Made by a program: the position numbers and the translations under genes
NCBI GenBank assembly: GCA_947630595.1
Contig: CANRIG010000004.1
Span: forward strand, 1 to 64,000
Reading direction: 5' to 3'
Length of the DNA: 64,000 nt
Source: an uncultured Lachnospiraceae bacterium
GTDB lineage: Bacteria > Bacillota > Clostridia > Lachnospirales > Lachnospiraceae
The notes under the pieces: model-generated
What the model saw: the letters and a program-made list of their open reading frames with translations, nothing else
The model's database searches: none
Told to the model about the DNA's origin: nothing
Shown: in pieces, positions 26,338 to 35,258 of the stretch
Layout of the letters: each line of letters starts with the position of its first letter
How positions within the stretch are numbered: position 1 is the first letter of the stretch

Positions 26338-26802
26338 ATGAACAAAGTCATCTTAATGGGACGTTTGACGAGAGACCCTGAGGTACGTTATTCGGCAGGG
26401 GATAATTCCATGGCGATTGCCAGGTACACGCTGGCGGTCGACCGCAGATTCCGCCGTGAGGGCAGCGACCAGACCGCGGATTTTATCGGCTGCGTGGCGT
26501 TTGGACGGAGCGCGGAGTTCGCGGAGAAATATTTCCGTCAGGGACTTAAGGTTGTGGTGACCGGCCGCATCCAGACCGGCAGCTACACCAACCGCGAAGG
26601 CCAGAAGGTCTATACGACCGATGTGGTGGTGGAGGATCAGGAGTTCGCAGAGAGCAAGGCGGCATCCGCAAACAGCGGCATGATGCAGCAGTCCGCGCCG
26701 ATGCCGGCAGCAGCGTCCGCCCCCGCACCGAGCCAGGCGTCCGCAGGAGACGGATTCATGAATATTCCGGACGGAATCGACGAGGAGCTTCCGTTCAATT
26801 AG
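26338..26802 (+). CDS. ssb: Single-stranded DNA-binding protein
   Basis: The 154-aa SSB has an OB-fold (about 1-105, starting MNKVILMGRLTRDPEVRYS), a flexible Ala/Ser/Pro/Met-rich linker and the acidic tip DGIDEELPFN, which recruits replication and repair proteins. Its place between rpsF and rpsR is conserved in Firmicutes. Confidence 0.97.
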   Translation: MNKVILMGRLTRDPEVRYSAGDNSMAIARYTLAVDRRFRREGSDQTADFIGCVAFGRSAEFAEKYFRQGLKVVVTGRIQTGSYTNREGQKVYTTDVVVEDQEFAESKAASANSGMMQQSAPMPAAASAPAPSQASAGDGFMNIPDGIDEELPFN

Positions 26803-26854
26803 ACCACCGGCGGCAGCGGGCTGTCGGAATTATGCGTAAAAGGAGGAATAACCA

Positions 26855-27118
26855 ATGGCATTCAGTAAAGATAGAGGCGACGCTCCGATGAAAAGGAGAG
26901 GCGGCGTGCGCAGAAGAAAGAAAGTCTGCGTTTTCTGCGGCAAGGAAAACAATGAGATCGACTACAAGGACGTGAACAAGCTGAAAAGATACGTGTCCGA
27001 GAGAGGCAAAATCCTCCCGCGGAGAATCACGGGCAACTGCGCGAAGCATCAGAGAGCGCTGACGGTTGCGATCAAGAGAGCCCGCCACGTAGCGCTTATG
27101 CCGTACGTACAGGACTGA
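26855..27118 (+). CDS. rpsR: 30S ribosomal protein S18
   Basis: The 87-aa basic protein has the S18 hallmark [20 protein letters not shown] (about 50-69) and [10 protein letters not shown] near the end. The N-terminal part has CVFCGKEN and, with the Cys in TGNC, may form a zinc site as in C+ S18 proteins. AAAGGAGG precedes ATG 26855. Confidence 0.97.
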   Translation: MAFSKDRGDAPMKRRGGVRRRKKVCVFCGKENNEIDYKDVNKLKRYVSERGKILPRRITGNCAKHQRALTVAIKRARHVALMPYVQD

Positions 27119-27145
27119 TCGGAGTCATATCCTGGATGAAAAAGA

Positions 27146-27185
27146 GCCTTTAAATGCCGGAAACGGATGTTTAAGGGCTTTTCCT
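27146..27185 (+). terminator. Terminator of rpsF-ssb-rpsR
   Basis: GCCTTTAAA (27146-27154) pairs with TTTAAGGGC (27170-27178), with an inner CCG-GAAA-CGG hairpin, followed by a T-rich tail. Confidence 0.85.
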
Positions 27186-27270
27186 TTTGCGGAGAATCTC
27201 AGATGTTAGAATTACTTTGCGTTTGCATAAGCGCGGCATCTGTGCTATGCTGAATTGGGAGGATGATATT

Positions 27271-28257
27271 ATGGGAAAGAACGGGAAACGAAAAGCCGCG
27301 GGGCTGCTGGCGCTGGGGCTGGCGTTTTGCGCGGCCGGGACAGGATACTGGCCGGCACAGGCGGACGAAGAACAGATGCAGGCAGAGGAAGAACAGGTGC
27401 AGGCGGACGAAGAACAGGTGCAGGCAGACGAAGAACAGGTGCAGGCGGAACAGACAGAACAAGTGCAGACAGGCCGGACACAGACGCAGCAGGCACAGAC
27501 GGAATCGGTGGAGAATATTCTTCTGATTGGGACGGATCACCGCAACGACAGCTGGAACGGCAACTCGGATGTGATGATTCTGGCGACAATCCGGCCGGAG
27601 GAGCACAGGATTACCATGACTTCTTTCATGCGGGACCTGTATGCGGATATTCCGGGGTACGGGGCGCATAAGCTGAACTATGCTTTCGCGGTGGGCGGAG
27701 GCGCACTTCTGGAGGAGACACTCGAGGACAATTATGACCTCTCGATCGACAATTATGCGGTTGTGGATTTTGGCTCGATGGCGGAGATCGTAGATATTTT
27801 CGGCGGCGTGGAGATGGAGATCAGCGATGCCGAGTGCCAGTGGCTCAACGGTTACCTCAACAGTATGGAAGCCTGGGACGATTATCTGCCGGGAGGCGGG
27901 ACCTATGTGCTGAATGGAAACCAGGCCGTGGCCTACATGCGGATTCGCTATGTGGGGAACAATGATTACGAGCGGACGCAGCGCCAGAGGGACATTCTGA
28001 AAGGGATTTTCGGCAAGCTGGGAGCGCTCGGCCCGGAGCAGCTTCTCAGGCTGGCAGGCACGCTGCTTGACGAGGTGGAGTACGATTTTTCACTGTTTGA
28101 GATTGCGGATCTGCTGGAGCTGGTGCCGGAGCTGCCGGAGTATGAGCTGGAGGAATCGCGGATTCCCTATGACGATCTGTACAGCTCACAGAATGAGATG
28201 CTTGTCCCGGACTTTGCGGCGACGATCGAACGGCTGCATGCGGAGCTTGGGCTGTAG
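27271..28257 (+). CDS. LytR-CpsA-Psr (LCP) family protein
   Basis: The 328-aa protein has a signal or anchor segment (about 10-28) and an unusual linker of four 7-residue repeats (EEQVQAD-like, about 33-59). The LCP domain follows, with NILLIGTDHR near 86, MTSFMRDLYADIPGYGAHKLNYAF near 117 and RIRYVGNNDYERTQRQRDIL near 228. LCP enzymes transfer lipid-linked glycopolymers such as teichoic acids to peptidoglycan; conserved Arg and Asp residues are present. ATG 27271 follows GGGAGGA at 27257; the frame opens at a TTG at 27187. Confidence 0.93.
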   Translation: MGKNGKRKAAGLLALGLAFCAAGTGYWPAQADEEQMQAEEEQVQADEEQVQADEEQVQAEQTEQVQTGRTQTQQAQTESVENILLIGTDHRNDSWNGNSDVMILATIRPEEHRITMTSFMRDLYADIPGYGAHKLNYAFAVGGGALLEETLEDNYDLSIDNYAVVDFGSMAEIVDIFGGVEMEISDAECQWLNGYLNSMEAWDDYLPGGGTYVLNGNQAVAYMRIRYVGNNDYERTQRQRDILKGIFGKLGALGPEQLLRLAGTLLDEVEYDFSLFEIADLLELVPELPEYELEESRIPYDDLYSSQNEMLVPDFAATIERLHAELGL

Positions 28258-28294
28258 AAGCCGTATGGACAGACAGATATACGTTTGAATTTTG

Positions 28295-28348
28295 CCCCCC
28301 GGAATGCGGGTTGGAGGGAAACTTCCGTCCCGCCTCCGGGGATTTTTT
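28295..28348 (+). terminator. Terminator after the LCP gene
   Basis: A GC-rich hairpin from CCCCCCGGA (28295) to CTCCGGGG (about 28341), with an inner GCGGG-CCCGC pairing, is followed by ATTTTTT (28342-28348). Confidence 0.8.
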
Positions 28349-28374
28349 GTCACAAAACGTTTCCATAAACAGTA

Positions 28375-28403
28375 TTGATATTTCACAAATAATATGTTAT
28401 CAT
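28375..28403 (+). promoter_or_regulatory. Promoter of the SpaA-type adhesin gene
   Basis: TTGATA (28375-28380) and TATCAT (28398-28403) are 17 bp apart, about 97 bp upstream of the ATG. The surrounding AT-rich stretch contrasts with the GC-rich genes on both sides. Confidence 0.65.
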
Positions 28404-28499
28404 TCAAACACATCTGAAGACAATCCGGCGATCGCCGAAAATTCCCTGTTCTGTTTTCTGATGAAGCAGTAGCAAGTGTCAGGCAAAAAAGGAGTATTT

Positions 28500-31400
28500 A
28501 TGGAAATGCAAAAAAGAATCAAAAGAGTGGGCGCATGGGCGCTGGCCTGTGCGGTGTTGTTTTTGTACGCGGGGCATGCATACGCGGCTGGAAAGGCGGT
28601 CGGGGGACTGCGGCCGGATGCGGTTTTGGGGCGGGAAACGGAGACAGAGGCCGCTGCGGAGTCCGCGGCAGAGTCGATTGCGGAAGCGCACACAGAAGAA
28701 AAGGCGGACGGAAGTACGAAAGCTGCAGAATCCGCGGCGGAGCCGGTCACGGAGGCACACATAGAGAAAAAGACAAACGAAAGTGCCAAAACTGCGGAGG
28801 AAAGCGCGGAGTCATCGGAGAAAAGTACGGAAAAAGAGGAGGACATGAAGTCCGTGGAGGAAAGTACAGAAAGCGAGAAATACATGGAGCCCGTGGAGAA
28901 AGATACAGGGTTCGCGGAAAACAATGCAGAGTCCACGGAAAATGATACGGAGCCTGCCAAAGCCGGAGAACCTGCCGGGGAATCATTACCGGATGCAGTT
29001 TCCGGGCAGGAAACGGAAACCGATACCAGTTCAGGAGAAGAAACGAAAACTGATGCCGGTTCAGGGGAAGAAACGGAACCCGATGTCAGTTCAGGAGAAG
29101 AAACAGAAACTGATGCCGGTTCAGGGGAAGAAACGGAACCCGATGTCAGTTCAGGAGAAGAAACAGAAACCGATGCCGCTCCGGGAGAAGAAACGGAGAC
29201 GGAGACAGAACCGCAGTCCGAGACCATCCTCTATAATCTCGAGGAAGGCTGGCAGGACGGGCCGGTGCGGAGAGCCGGGGAGACAAAAATCCGCTCGGCG
29301 GAGCAGCCGCGGGTGAAGCGGGACGAATCCCTGCTGCTCACCTGCCTGGATGCGACGGTCTATGTGAAATATGTGCTGAACCACGGCATGGATATCGGCG
29401 ACAAAACGCTGCTGGCCTACTGCCTCTACAATACGAAGGAGGGACCGGCGGACAAGCGCTATGTGCCCGACGGTTCGGGTTCATTTTCCAAAGAGATTAC
29501 CTACTGCCTGTACAACGGCAGCCGCTATAAGGGCAGAACCTGCCACAACTCCCGCTATTCCACCGGCGACTGGAAACGCGACTATTATCTCACGCAGATT
29601 GCGATTCATCTGGTCAATCACCGGCAGGGGCGCGAGAGCTCGATCGAGGGCAGGCTCAACCGGGCGCGCGATACGGAGGTGTACGATCTGGCGCACCGGA
29701 TGGCGGAGGATGCGTTTGCCGACCAGACGACGGTGAGCAGCGCCACCAACCAGACCCGGGAAGTAAATTACCGGATTACGCCGGATGCGCAGAGCGACTG
29801 GAAACGGCAGGAGGACGGCAGTTGGAGAACCGTGAAAAACTACCGCTGCGCCTCCTCCCATGAAGACCGCATTGTCAGCGTTCGGCGTGAGCTGGCGGCC
29901 GGCGCGCCGGACGGCGTATCCATCAAAAAAGTGCGCCCGAACGACCGGCTGTCTCCGTTTTACCTGAAAGCGACGCATCGGGCGTTCACCGAAATGGTGC
30001 GCGAACAGCTCACCGTGACCGTGAAGTTGACCGTAAAAGCGCAGGAATACGGCTGCTGGTGGTATGTTCCGGCGGAGGAAAGAGATCGCTGGCAGGACAT
30101 CACGTATCTGGCGCTGGAAGCCGTCGGGCTGGAGAAAAAGCCCGCGGTGAGGGCATCCGCCTCCGAACAGTACTGCGCGGTGACGCTCCGCAAAAAGGAC
30201 GCGCAGACGCAGGGCGCCCTGCGGGGAGCGGTCTACGGCCTGTATGAGGACGCCGGCTGCAGCGCACTGGCGGCGCAGTTTCCGCCCACCGGGAGCGACG
30301 GGACGGCGCGGCTCGAGGTGCCGCTGAGCGGCCGGAACACTTACTATATCCGTGAAATATCGGCGCCGTCCGGGTACTGCATGGACACGCAGGTGCACCG
30401 GATTTCCATACGAGGGCAGACGGAGGCGGCCGTGGATTTATGGGATCAGGCTCGATTGATCCGGCTGCGGCTGGTCAAGACGGACCGGGAGACGGGGCAG
30501 GGGCGGCCGCAGGGAGACGCTTCCCTCGCCGGCGCGGTTTACGGGCTGTATGCTCGGGAACCGGTGATTCATCCCGACGGCGTCACCGGAGCCGTGCTCG
30601 CGAAAGACGCGCAGGCGGCGCTTCTGCAGACGGACGAGACAGGAACCGCCTTCGCGGAAAATCTGTTCCCCGGGCAGTACAGTCTGCGGGAGTTGACGCC
30701 GCCTCCGGGCTATCAGAGGGATGAAGCGGTGCATGAGCTGACCCTGTCCGCCGGGGGAGGGACAGAGGCGGTCGTCGAGCGCACCGTGACCGTCGCAGAT
30801 GAGGTGAAAAAGCAGGGCTTTCAGCTGATCAAGGACTCCGGCCGGGGCGATCAGGCGCCGCCGCTTCCGGGCGCGGGCTTTCGCGCGTGGCTGTGCTCCG
30901 CGCTGCCGCTGGACGCGCGCGGCAACTATGTGACGGACGGCGCAGCCCCGGCGGTGATCGGGCCGGGCGGCGAGACCGAGCTTTTCACGGATCAAAACGG
31001 ATACCTGTGCACGGTTCCGCTGCCGTTCGGCACTTACCTGGTGCGGGAAACGACGGTTCCGGCCAATCACAGGCCGGTAGAGGATTTTCTGGTGACCATA
31101 TCGGAGCACAGCCCGCAGACGCCGCAGCCATGGCGGATTCTGCTGGACGAATCGCTTATGGCGCGCCTGCGGATTGTCAAAAAAGACCGGGAAAGCGGCG
31201 GAAATGTGCTGATTCCCGGGACGGAGTTTCGGATTGTGGACCTTGCGACCGGCAAACCGGTGGAGCAGACGACCGCCTACCCGGAATACCGGCTGCACCG
31301 CACGTATTTTACGGACGGGGAGGGGACGCTGACGCTGCCGGAGGAGCTGCCGCCGGGCCGTTACGGCATCGAGGAGGTCACCGCGCCGGACGGATACACG

Positions 31401-32615
31401 GTGAGCGCGCAGATGATCGAGTTTGAGCTGAATGAGGAGAGCGCCTGTCAGGTCGACCCGCAGACAGGGAGCCTGCTGATCGAGCAGAGCAGCTACAACA
31501 ATGCGGTGACCGGGCGGATTGAAATCACCAAGACCGGGGAGGTGCCGGAGGGTTACGGGACGGATTTCACCTACCGGAAGGCCCCGCTCGCGGGCGTGAC
31601 CTTTGAGATTCTGGCGGAAGAGGACATTGTTTCCCCGGACGGCCGCCGGGACGGCCAGGGGCCGCTGCTGCTTTATCCGCGGGGAAGCCTTGTCGCGGAG
31701 GCGACGACGGACGGGCATGGCCGTGCAAAGGTGGAGGGACTGCGGCTGGGGACGTACCGCGTCCGGGAAAAACAGGCGCCGTTCGGCTTTGTCGCCGACC
31801 GGCAGGGAACGGTGGTCAGGCTCGCCTACGAGGATCAGGAGACGCCGGTGGTGAGCGCCGCCTGCGCCTTTGAAAATCAGCGGCAGAGGCTGCGGGTGCT
31901 GGTGCGGAAACAAGACGCGGATTCCGGGCAGCCGCTGGCGGATGCAGAATTTGGCCTGTACGCGGCGGAGGAAATCAGGGGCGCGGACGGCGCGTTGATT
32001 GCGGAGGCGGACGTCTGTCTCGGCACCTGCCTTACCGACGAAAGCGGCGCCGGCAGGTTTGCCCTGGATTTGCCGCACGGGCGCTATTATATAAAGGAAG
32101 AACGCGCGCCGGCCGGCTACGAAAAGAGCGGGGAACGCTGGGAGGCCGACCTGCGGGCGTGCGACGGAACCACGCCGGAGATACAAAAAGAGATCACGGC
32201 GGAGAATGTGCGCGCAAAAGAACCGGCCCTGAGCGCGGAACCGCAGACGGAGGAATCCGGGAAAGGCACGGAACCGCAGACGGAGAAAGCTACGGAACTG
32301 CAGACAGAGAAGATCACGGAGGCACAGACGGAGCCGGAAAAGAGTACGGAGACGCAGACAGAGAACGGCACAAAGCCGCAGACGGAATCGGAAAAGGGGA
32401 CGGAGACCGGCACGGAATCGCAGACCGAAGCGGAAACGGATGAGAGCGAGAAACCGCAAAAGGACGGCCCGGAGGAGGGGCCGGGAAGCGGACCGGAAAA
32501 GGTGCCGCGCACCGGGGACGATACCGGCCTGGAAGCCGCGGTATTCACGTTTCTGGCGGCCGGGGCGTTTCTGCTCCTGCTTTTGGGAAAAAGAAGTGAT
32601 AAAATGCTTTTATAA
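28500..32615 (+). CDS. Sortase-anchored surface adhesin: thioester domain plus six SpaA repeats
   Basis: The 1371-aa protein has a signal peptide (about 1-30) and a Glu/Thr/Ser-rich stalk (about 45-245) with seven 10-residue SGEETETDAG-type repeats. A thioester (TED) domain spans about 275-410, with candidate thioester Cys in AYCLYN near 306 and Gln in YLTQIAIHLV near 363. Six SpaA/Cna-B-like prealbumin domains follow (about 558-1235), then a TEPQTE-rich linker, the sorting signal VPRTGD near 1334, a hydrophobic span and a basic tail. TED domains bind host targets covalently; SpaA domains are often stiffened by Lys-Asn isopeptide bonds. AAGGAG precedes ATG 28500. Confidence 0.85.
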   Translation: MEMQKRIKRVGAWALACAVLFLYAGHAYAAGKAVGGLRPDAVLGRETETEAAAESAAESIAEAHTEEKADGSTKAAESAAEPVTEAHIEKKTNESAKTAEESAESSEKSTEKEEDMKSVEESTESEKYMEPVEKDTGFAENNAESTENDTEPAKAGEPAGESLPDAVSGQETETDTSSGEETKTDAGSGEETEPDVSSGEETETDAGSGEETEPDVSSGEETETDAAPGEETETETEPQSETILYNLEEGWQDGPVRRAGETKIRSAEQPRVKRDESLLLTCLDATVYVKYVLNHGMDIGDKTLLAYCLYNTKEGPADKRYVPDGSGSFSKEITYCLYNGSRYKGRTCHNSRYSTGDWKRDYYLTQIAIHLVNHRQGRESSIEGRLNRARDTEVYDLAHRMAEDAFADQTTVSSATNQTREVNYRITPDAQSDWKRQEDGSWRTVKNYRCASSHEDRIVSVRRELAAGAPDGVSIKKVRPNDRLSPFYLKATHRAFTEMVREQLTVTVKLTVKAQEYGCWWYVPAEERDRWQDITYLALEAVGLEKKPAVRASASEQYCAVTLRKKDAQTQGALRGAVYGLYEDAGCSALAAQFPPTGSDGTARLEVPLSGRNTYYIREISAPSGYCMDTQVHRISIRGQTEAAVDLWDQARLIRLRLVKTDRETGQGRPQGDASLAGAVYGLYAREPVIHPDGVTGAVLAKDAQAALLQTDETGTAFAENLFPGQYSLRELTPPPGYQRDEAVHELTLSAGGGTEAVVERTVTVADEVKKQGFQLIKDSGRGDQAPPLPGAGFRAWLCSALPLDARGNYVTDGAAPAVIGPGGETELFTDQNGYLCTVPLPFGTYLVRETTVPANHRPVEDFLVTISEHSPQTPQPWRILLDESLMARLRIVKKDRESGGNVLIPGTEFRIVDLATGKPVEQTTAYPEYRLHRTYFTDGEGTLTLPEELPPGRYGIEEVTAPDGYTVSAQMIEFELNEESACQVDPQTGSLLIEQSSYNNAVTGRIEITKTGEVPEGYGTDFTYRKAPLAGVTFEILAEEDIVSPDGRRDGQGPLLLYPRGSLVAEATTDGHGRAKVEGLRLGTYRVREKQAPFGFVADRQGTVVRLAYEDQETPVVSAACAFENQRQRLRVLVRKQDADSGQPLADAEFGLYAAEEIRGADGALIAEADVCLGTCLTDESGAGRFALDLPHGRYYIKEERAPAGYEKSGERWEADLRACDGTTPEIQKEITAENVRAKEPALSAEPQTEESGKGTEPQTEKATELQTEKITEAQTEPEKSTETQTENGTKPQTESEKGTETGTESQTEAETDESEKPQKDGPEEGPGSGPEKVPRTGDDTGLEAAVFTFLAAGAFLLLLLGKRSDKMLL
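29001..29210 (+). repeat. Seven in-frame 30-bp repeats in the adhesin stalk
   Basis: Seven 30-bp units encode SGQETETDTS, SGEETKTDAG, SGEETEPDVS and relatives. Units alternate between two types, giving a 60-bp higher-order repeat. Length variation by slippage is expected. Confidence 0.9.
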
Positions 32616-32693
32616 CGCTCTGGTTTATGGTAAAATACAAAATTGAACAGAGATTTCGGACGTTCATTTTGTATGGAAAGCGTGGAAGCAGCA

Positions 32694-34760
32694 ATGAAAA
32701 AGAACCTGTCGGAGAATAAAGCGCAGTTAAAATACAGCGGAAAAGTGATGCGGCACTGGTACTGGTGCGTGCTGCTGACCGTTTTTCTGCTGGCGCTGAC
32801 AGCGGGCGTGCTCTATATCAACACGCTGGCGGGCTGCGTGGTCGGCGGCTTTACGGTGCTGATCTTTTTGTCTCTGTTGCTGCTGGAGCTGTTTTACCGT
32901 CCCCGTGTGCTGGCGGAGCTGATGGATTTTTCGCACCGGTTCAGCGGCATTGAAAAAGAACTGCTGAAAGAGTTCAGCGCGCCCTATGCGCTGGTGCAGA
33001 CGGACGGCAGGATGCTGTGGATGAACGACAGCATGTGCGCGCTTACCGGCAGGCACGCTTCCTACCATAAAAATGTTTCCGGACTTTTTCCGCAGCTCAG
33101 GATCGCCGGTTTCCCGGCGGAAGAGCAGGAGCGCACGCAGGAGATCGATTACAATGAGCGCAAATACCGGGTGGAAATGAAAAAAATTTCTCTGGACGGC
33201 ATGCTCGACGGTCTGGAGGGCGTGGAGCCGGCCTCTCCCGGGAGCCATATCATCGCGCTGTATTTTTCCGATATTACGGAGCTGGTGCGGTACAACCGGG
33301 AAAACTACGAGCAGCAGCCGGTGGTCGGCCTGCTCTACATGGACAATTACGACGAGGTGATGGACAGCGTGGAGGACGTGAGGCGCTCCATGCTGGAGGC
33401 GCTGGTGGACCGGCGCATTACCAAGTATATTTCCTCGATGGGCGGCCTCATCAAGAAGCTGGAAAAGGATAAGTACCTGCTGGTGGAGAACCGCCGGGGC
33501 CTGGAGATGATGCAGGAGGACCGCTTCTCAGTGCTGGAGGACGTAAAGACGGTCAACATCGGCAATACCATCAGCATGACGGTGAGCATCGGCCTCAGCG
33601 TCTGCAACGGCGACTATACGCAGAACTACGAGGCCGGGCGGGGCGCGATCGAGATGGCGCTGGCCCGCGGCGGCGACCAGGCGGTCGTCAAGGACGGCGC
33701 CCGGATGACGTTTTTCGGCGGCAAGACGCAGCGCGTCGAGCGCAATACGCGGGTGCGCGCCCGCGTGAAGGCGCAGGCCCTGCGCGAGCTGATCAGCTCG
33801 CATGAGCGCGTGATTGCGATGGGCCACAAAATCACGGACATCGATTCCCTGGGCGCCTGCCTGGGCGTGTGCCGTGCGGCGCAGCAGGCAGGCAAGCCGG
33901 CCCATATCGTGCTCGGCGAGCTCAACAGCAATATCCGCCCCTGGCTGGACATTCTGGAATCCGGGGATGCGCATGACGAAAAGCGCTTCCTCACCCATGA
34001 GCAGGCCATTGAAATGACGAACAACAGCACCGTTGTTGTGGTGGTGGACACGAACCGGCCGAGCATGACCGAGTGCGAGGAGCTGCTTTATCTGACCAAA
34101 TCCATCGTGGTGCTCGACCATCACCGGCAGGGCGAGGAGAAGGTGGAGAACGCCTCCCTCTCGTATATTGAGCCGTCGGCTTCCTCCGCCTGCGAGATGA
34201 TTGCGGAGATTCTGCAGTATTATGACGACAACGTCCGCCTGAAACAGGGCGAAGCGGACTGTATTTATGCCGGTATCATCGTGGACACCAACAACTTTGT
34301 GGCCAAGACCGGCATGCGTACGTTTGAGGCGGCTGCGTTTTTGCGCAGCAACGGCGCGGACATGACGCGGGTGCGCAAGGCGTTCCGCAACGACATGAAC
34401 AGCTACAAGGCGCGGGCGGAGGCCGTGCGCCACGCGGAAGCGTTCATGGGCTGTTATGCGATCAGCGTGTGCCCGGCCGAGGGACTGGAGAGCCCGACCG
34501 TGGTGGGCGCGCAGGCGGCCAACGAGCTGCTTAATATTGTAGGCGTCAAGGCGTCCTTTGTGCTGACGGAGTTCAACAACAAAATTTACATCAGCGCCCG
34601 GGCGATTGACGAGGTGAACGTGCATATTATCATGGAGCATTTCGGCGGCGGCGGCCATATCAACATCGCCGGCGCGCAGCTGGAGGGCGTCGATCTCGAG
34701 GAGGCCCGCACAAGGCTGAAAGAGGTGCTGACGCAGATGACGAAAGAAGGAGAGATATGA
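32694..34760 (+). CDS. gdpP: Cyclic-di-AMP phosphodiesterase GdpP
   Basis: The 688-aa membrane enzyme degrades c-di-AMP. It has two membrane spans (about 17-60), a PAS domain (about 80-165) and a degenerate GGDEF-like domain (about 180-320). A DHH domain follows, with metal-binding motifs GHKITDIDSLGAC near 375, VVVVDTNRPSM near 448 and VLDHHRQ near 472, and a DHHA1 domain ends in FGGGGHINIAGAQ. ATG 32694 has a weak GGAAG site; ATG 32673 and TTG 32643 are alternatives. It overlaps rplI by four bases in the conserved gdpP-rplI-dnaB order. Confidence 0.94.
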   Translation: MKKNLSENKAQLKYSGKVMRHWYWCVLLTVFLLALTAGVLYINTLAGCVVGGFTVLIFLSLLLLELFYRPRVLAELMDFSHRFSGIEKELLKEFSAPYALVQTDGRMLWMNDSMCALTGRHASYHKNVSGLFPQLRIAGFPAEEQERTQEIDYNERKYRVEMKKISLDGMLDGLEGVEPASPGSHIIALYFSDITELVRYNRENYEQQPVVGLLYMDNYDEVMDSVEDVRRSMLEALVDRRITKYISSMGGLIKKLEKDKYLLVENRRGLEMMQEDRFSVLEDVKTVNIGNTISMTVSIGLSVCNGDYTQNYEAGRGAIEMALARGGDQAVVKDGARMTFFGGKTQRVERNTRVRARVKAQALRELISSHERVIAMGHKITDIDSLGACLGVCRAAQQAGKPAHIVLGELNSNIRPWLDILESGDAHDEKRFLTHEQAIEMTNNSTVVVVVDTNRPSMTECEELLYLTKSIVVLDHHRQGEEKVENASLSYIEPSASSACEMIAEILQYYDDNVRLKQGEADCIYAGIIVDTNNFVAKTGMRTFEAAAFLRSNGADMTRVRKAFRNDMNSYKARAEAVRHAEAFMGCYAISVCPAEGLESPTVVGAQAANELLNIVGVKASFVLTEFNNKIYISARAIDEVNVHIIMEHFGGGGHINIAGAQLEGVDLEEARTRLKEVLTQMTKEGEI

Positions 34761-35212
34761 TTATGAAGGTTATTTTACTGCAGGATGTAAAATCGCTCGG
34801 GAAGAAGGGCGAAGTTGTGGAGGTCAGCGAGGGCTACGCGCGCAATATGCTGCTGAAAAAGGGGCTAGGCAAGCAGGCCACCAGCCAGAATATGAACGAC
34901 CTGAAGCTGCAGAAGGCAAACGAGGAAAAGATGGCCAGGGAGGCTTTGGCGGCGGCGCAGAAGCTGGGTGGCGAGCTGGACGGCAGACAGATCAGCATCG
35001 CGGTCAAGACCGGCGGGGCCGGCCGCGTGTTCGGTTCCGTTTCTTCCAAGGAGATTGCGGAGGAAATCAAGAACCAGCTCGGGCTTGAAGTCGACCGCAA
35101 GAAGATTCTGCTTGACACTCCGATCAAGACGCTCGGCACGACGGAGGTTGCAGTCAAGCTGCACGCAAAGGTGACGGCGCAGATTAAGGTCAGCGTGACG
35201 GCTCTCGCATAG
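34757..35212 (+). CDS. rplI: 50S ribosomal protein L9
   Basis: The 151-aa L9 has the N-terminal rRNA-binding KVILLQDVKSLGKKGEVVEV, the long connecting helix (about 40-75) and a C-terminal domain ending in AKVTAQIKVSV. ATG 34757 overlaps the gdpP stop; ATG 34763, matching the usual MKVI start, is an alternative. Confidence 0.96.
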   Translation: MIMKVILLQDVKSLGKKGEVVEVSEGYARNMLLKKGLGKQATSQNMNDLKLQKANEEKMAREALAAAQKLGGELDGRQISIAVKTGGAGRVFGSVSSKEIAEEIKNQLGLEVDRKKILLDTPIKTLGTTEVAVKLHAKVTAQIKVSVTALA

Positions 35213-35258
35213 AGGGGCCGCAGAAGAACGAAAGAAAAACGTGGAGAGGAGGGGTACC

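Noticed and set aside
30438-32459. 673-codon minus-strand frame opposite the adhesin
   Set aside because: Antisense shadow; Arg-rich repeats mirror the TEPQTE coding repeats.
23683-32615. Sortase B at 23683 as the anchoring enzyme of the adhesin at 28500
   Set aside because: Class B sortases prefer NPxTx-like signals, while the adhesin ends VPRTGD. Several unrelated genes and terminators lie between them.
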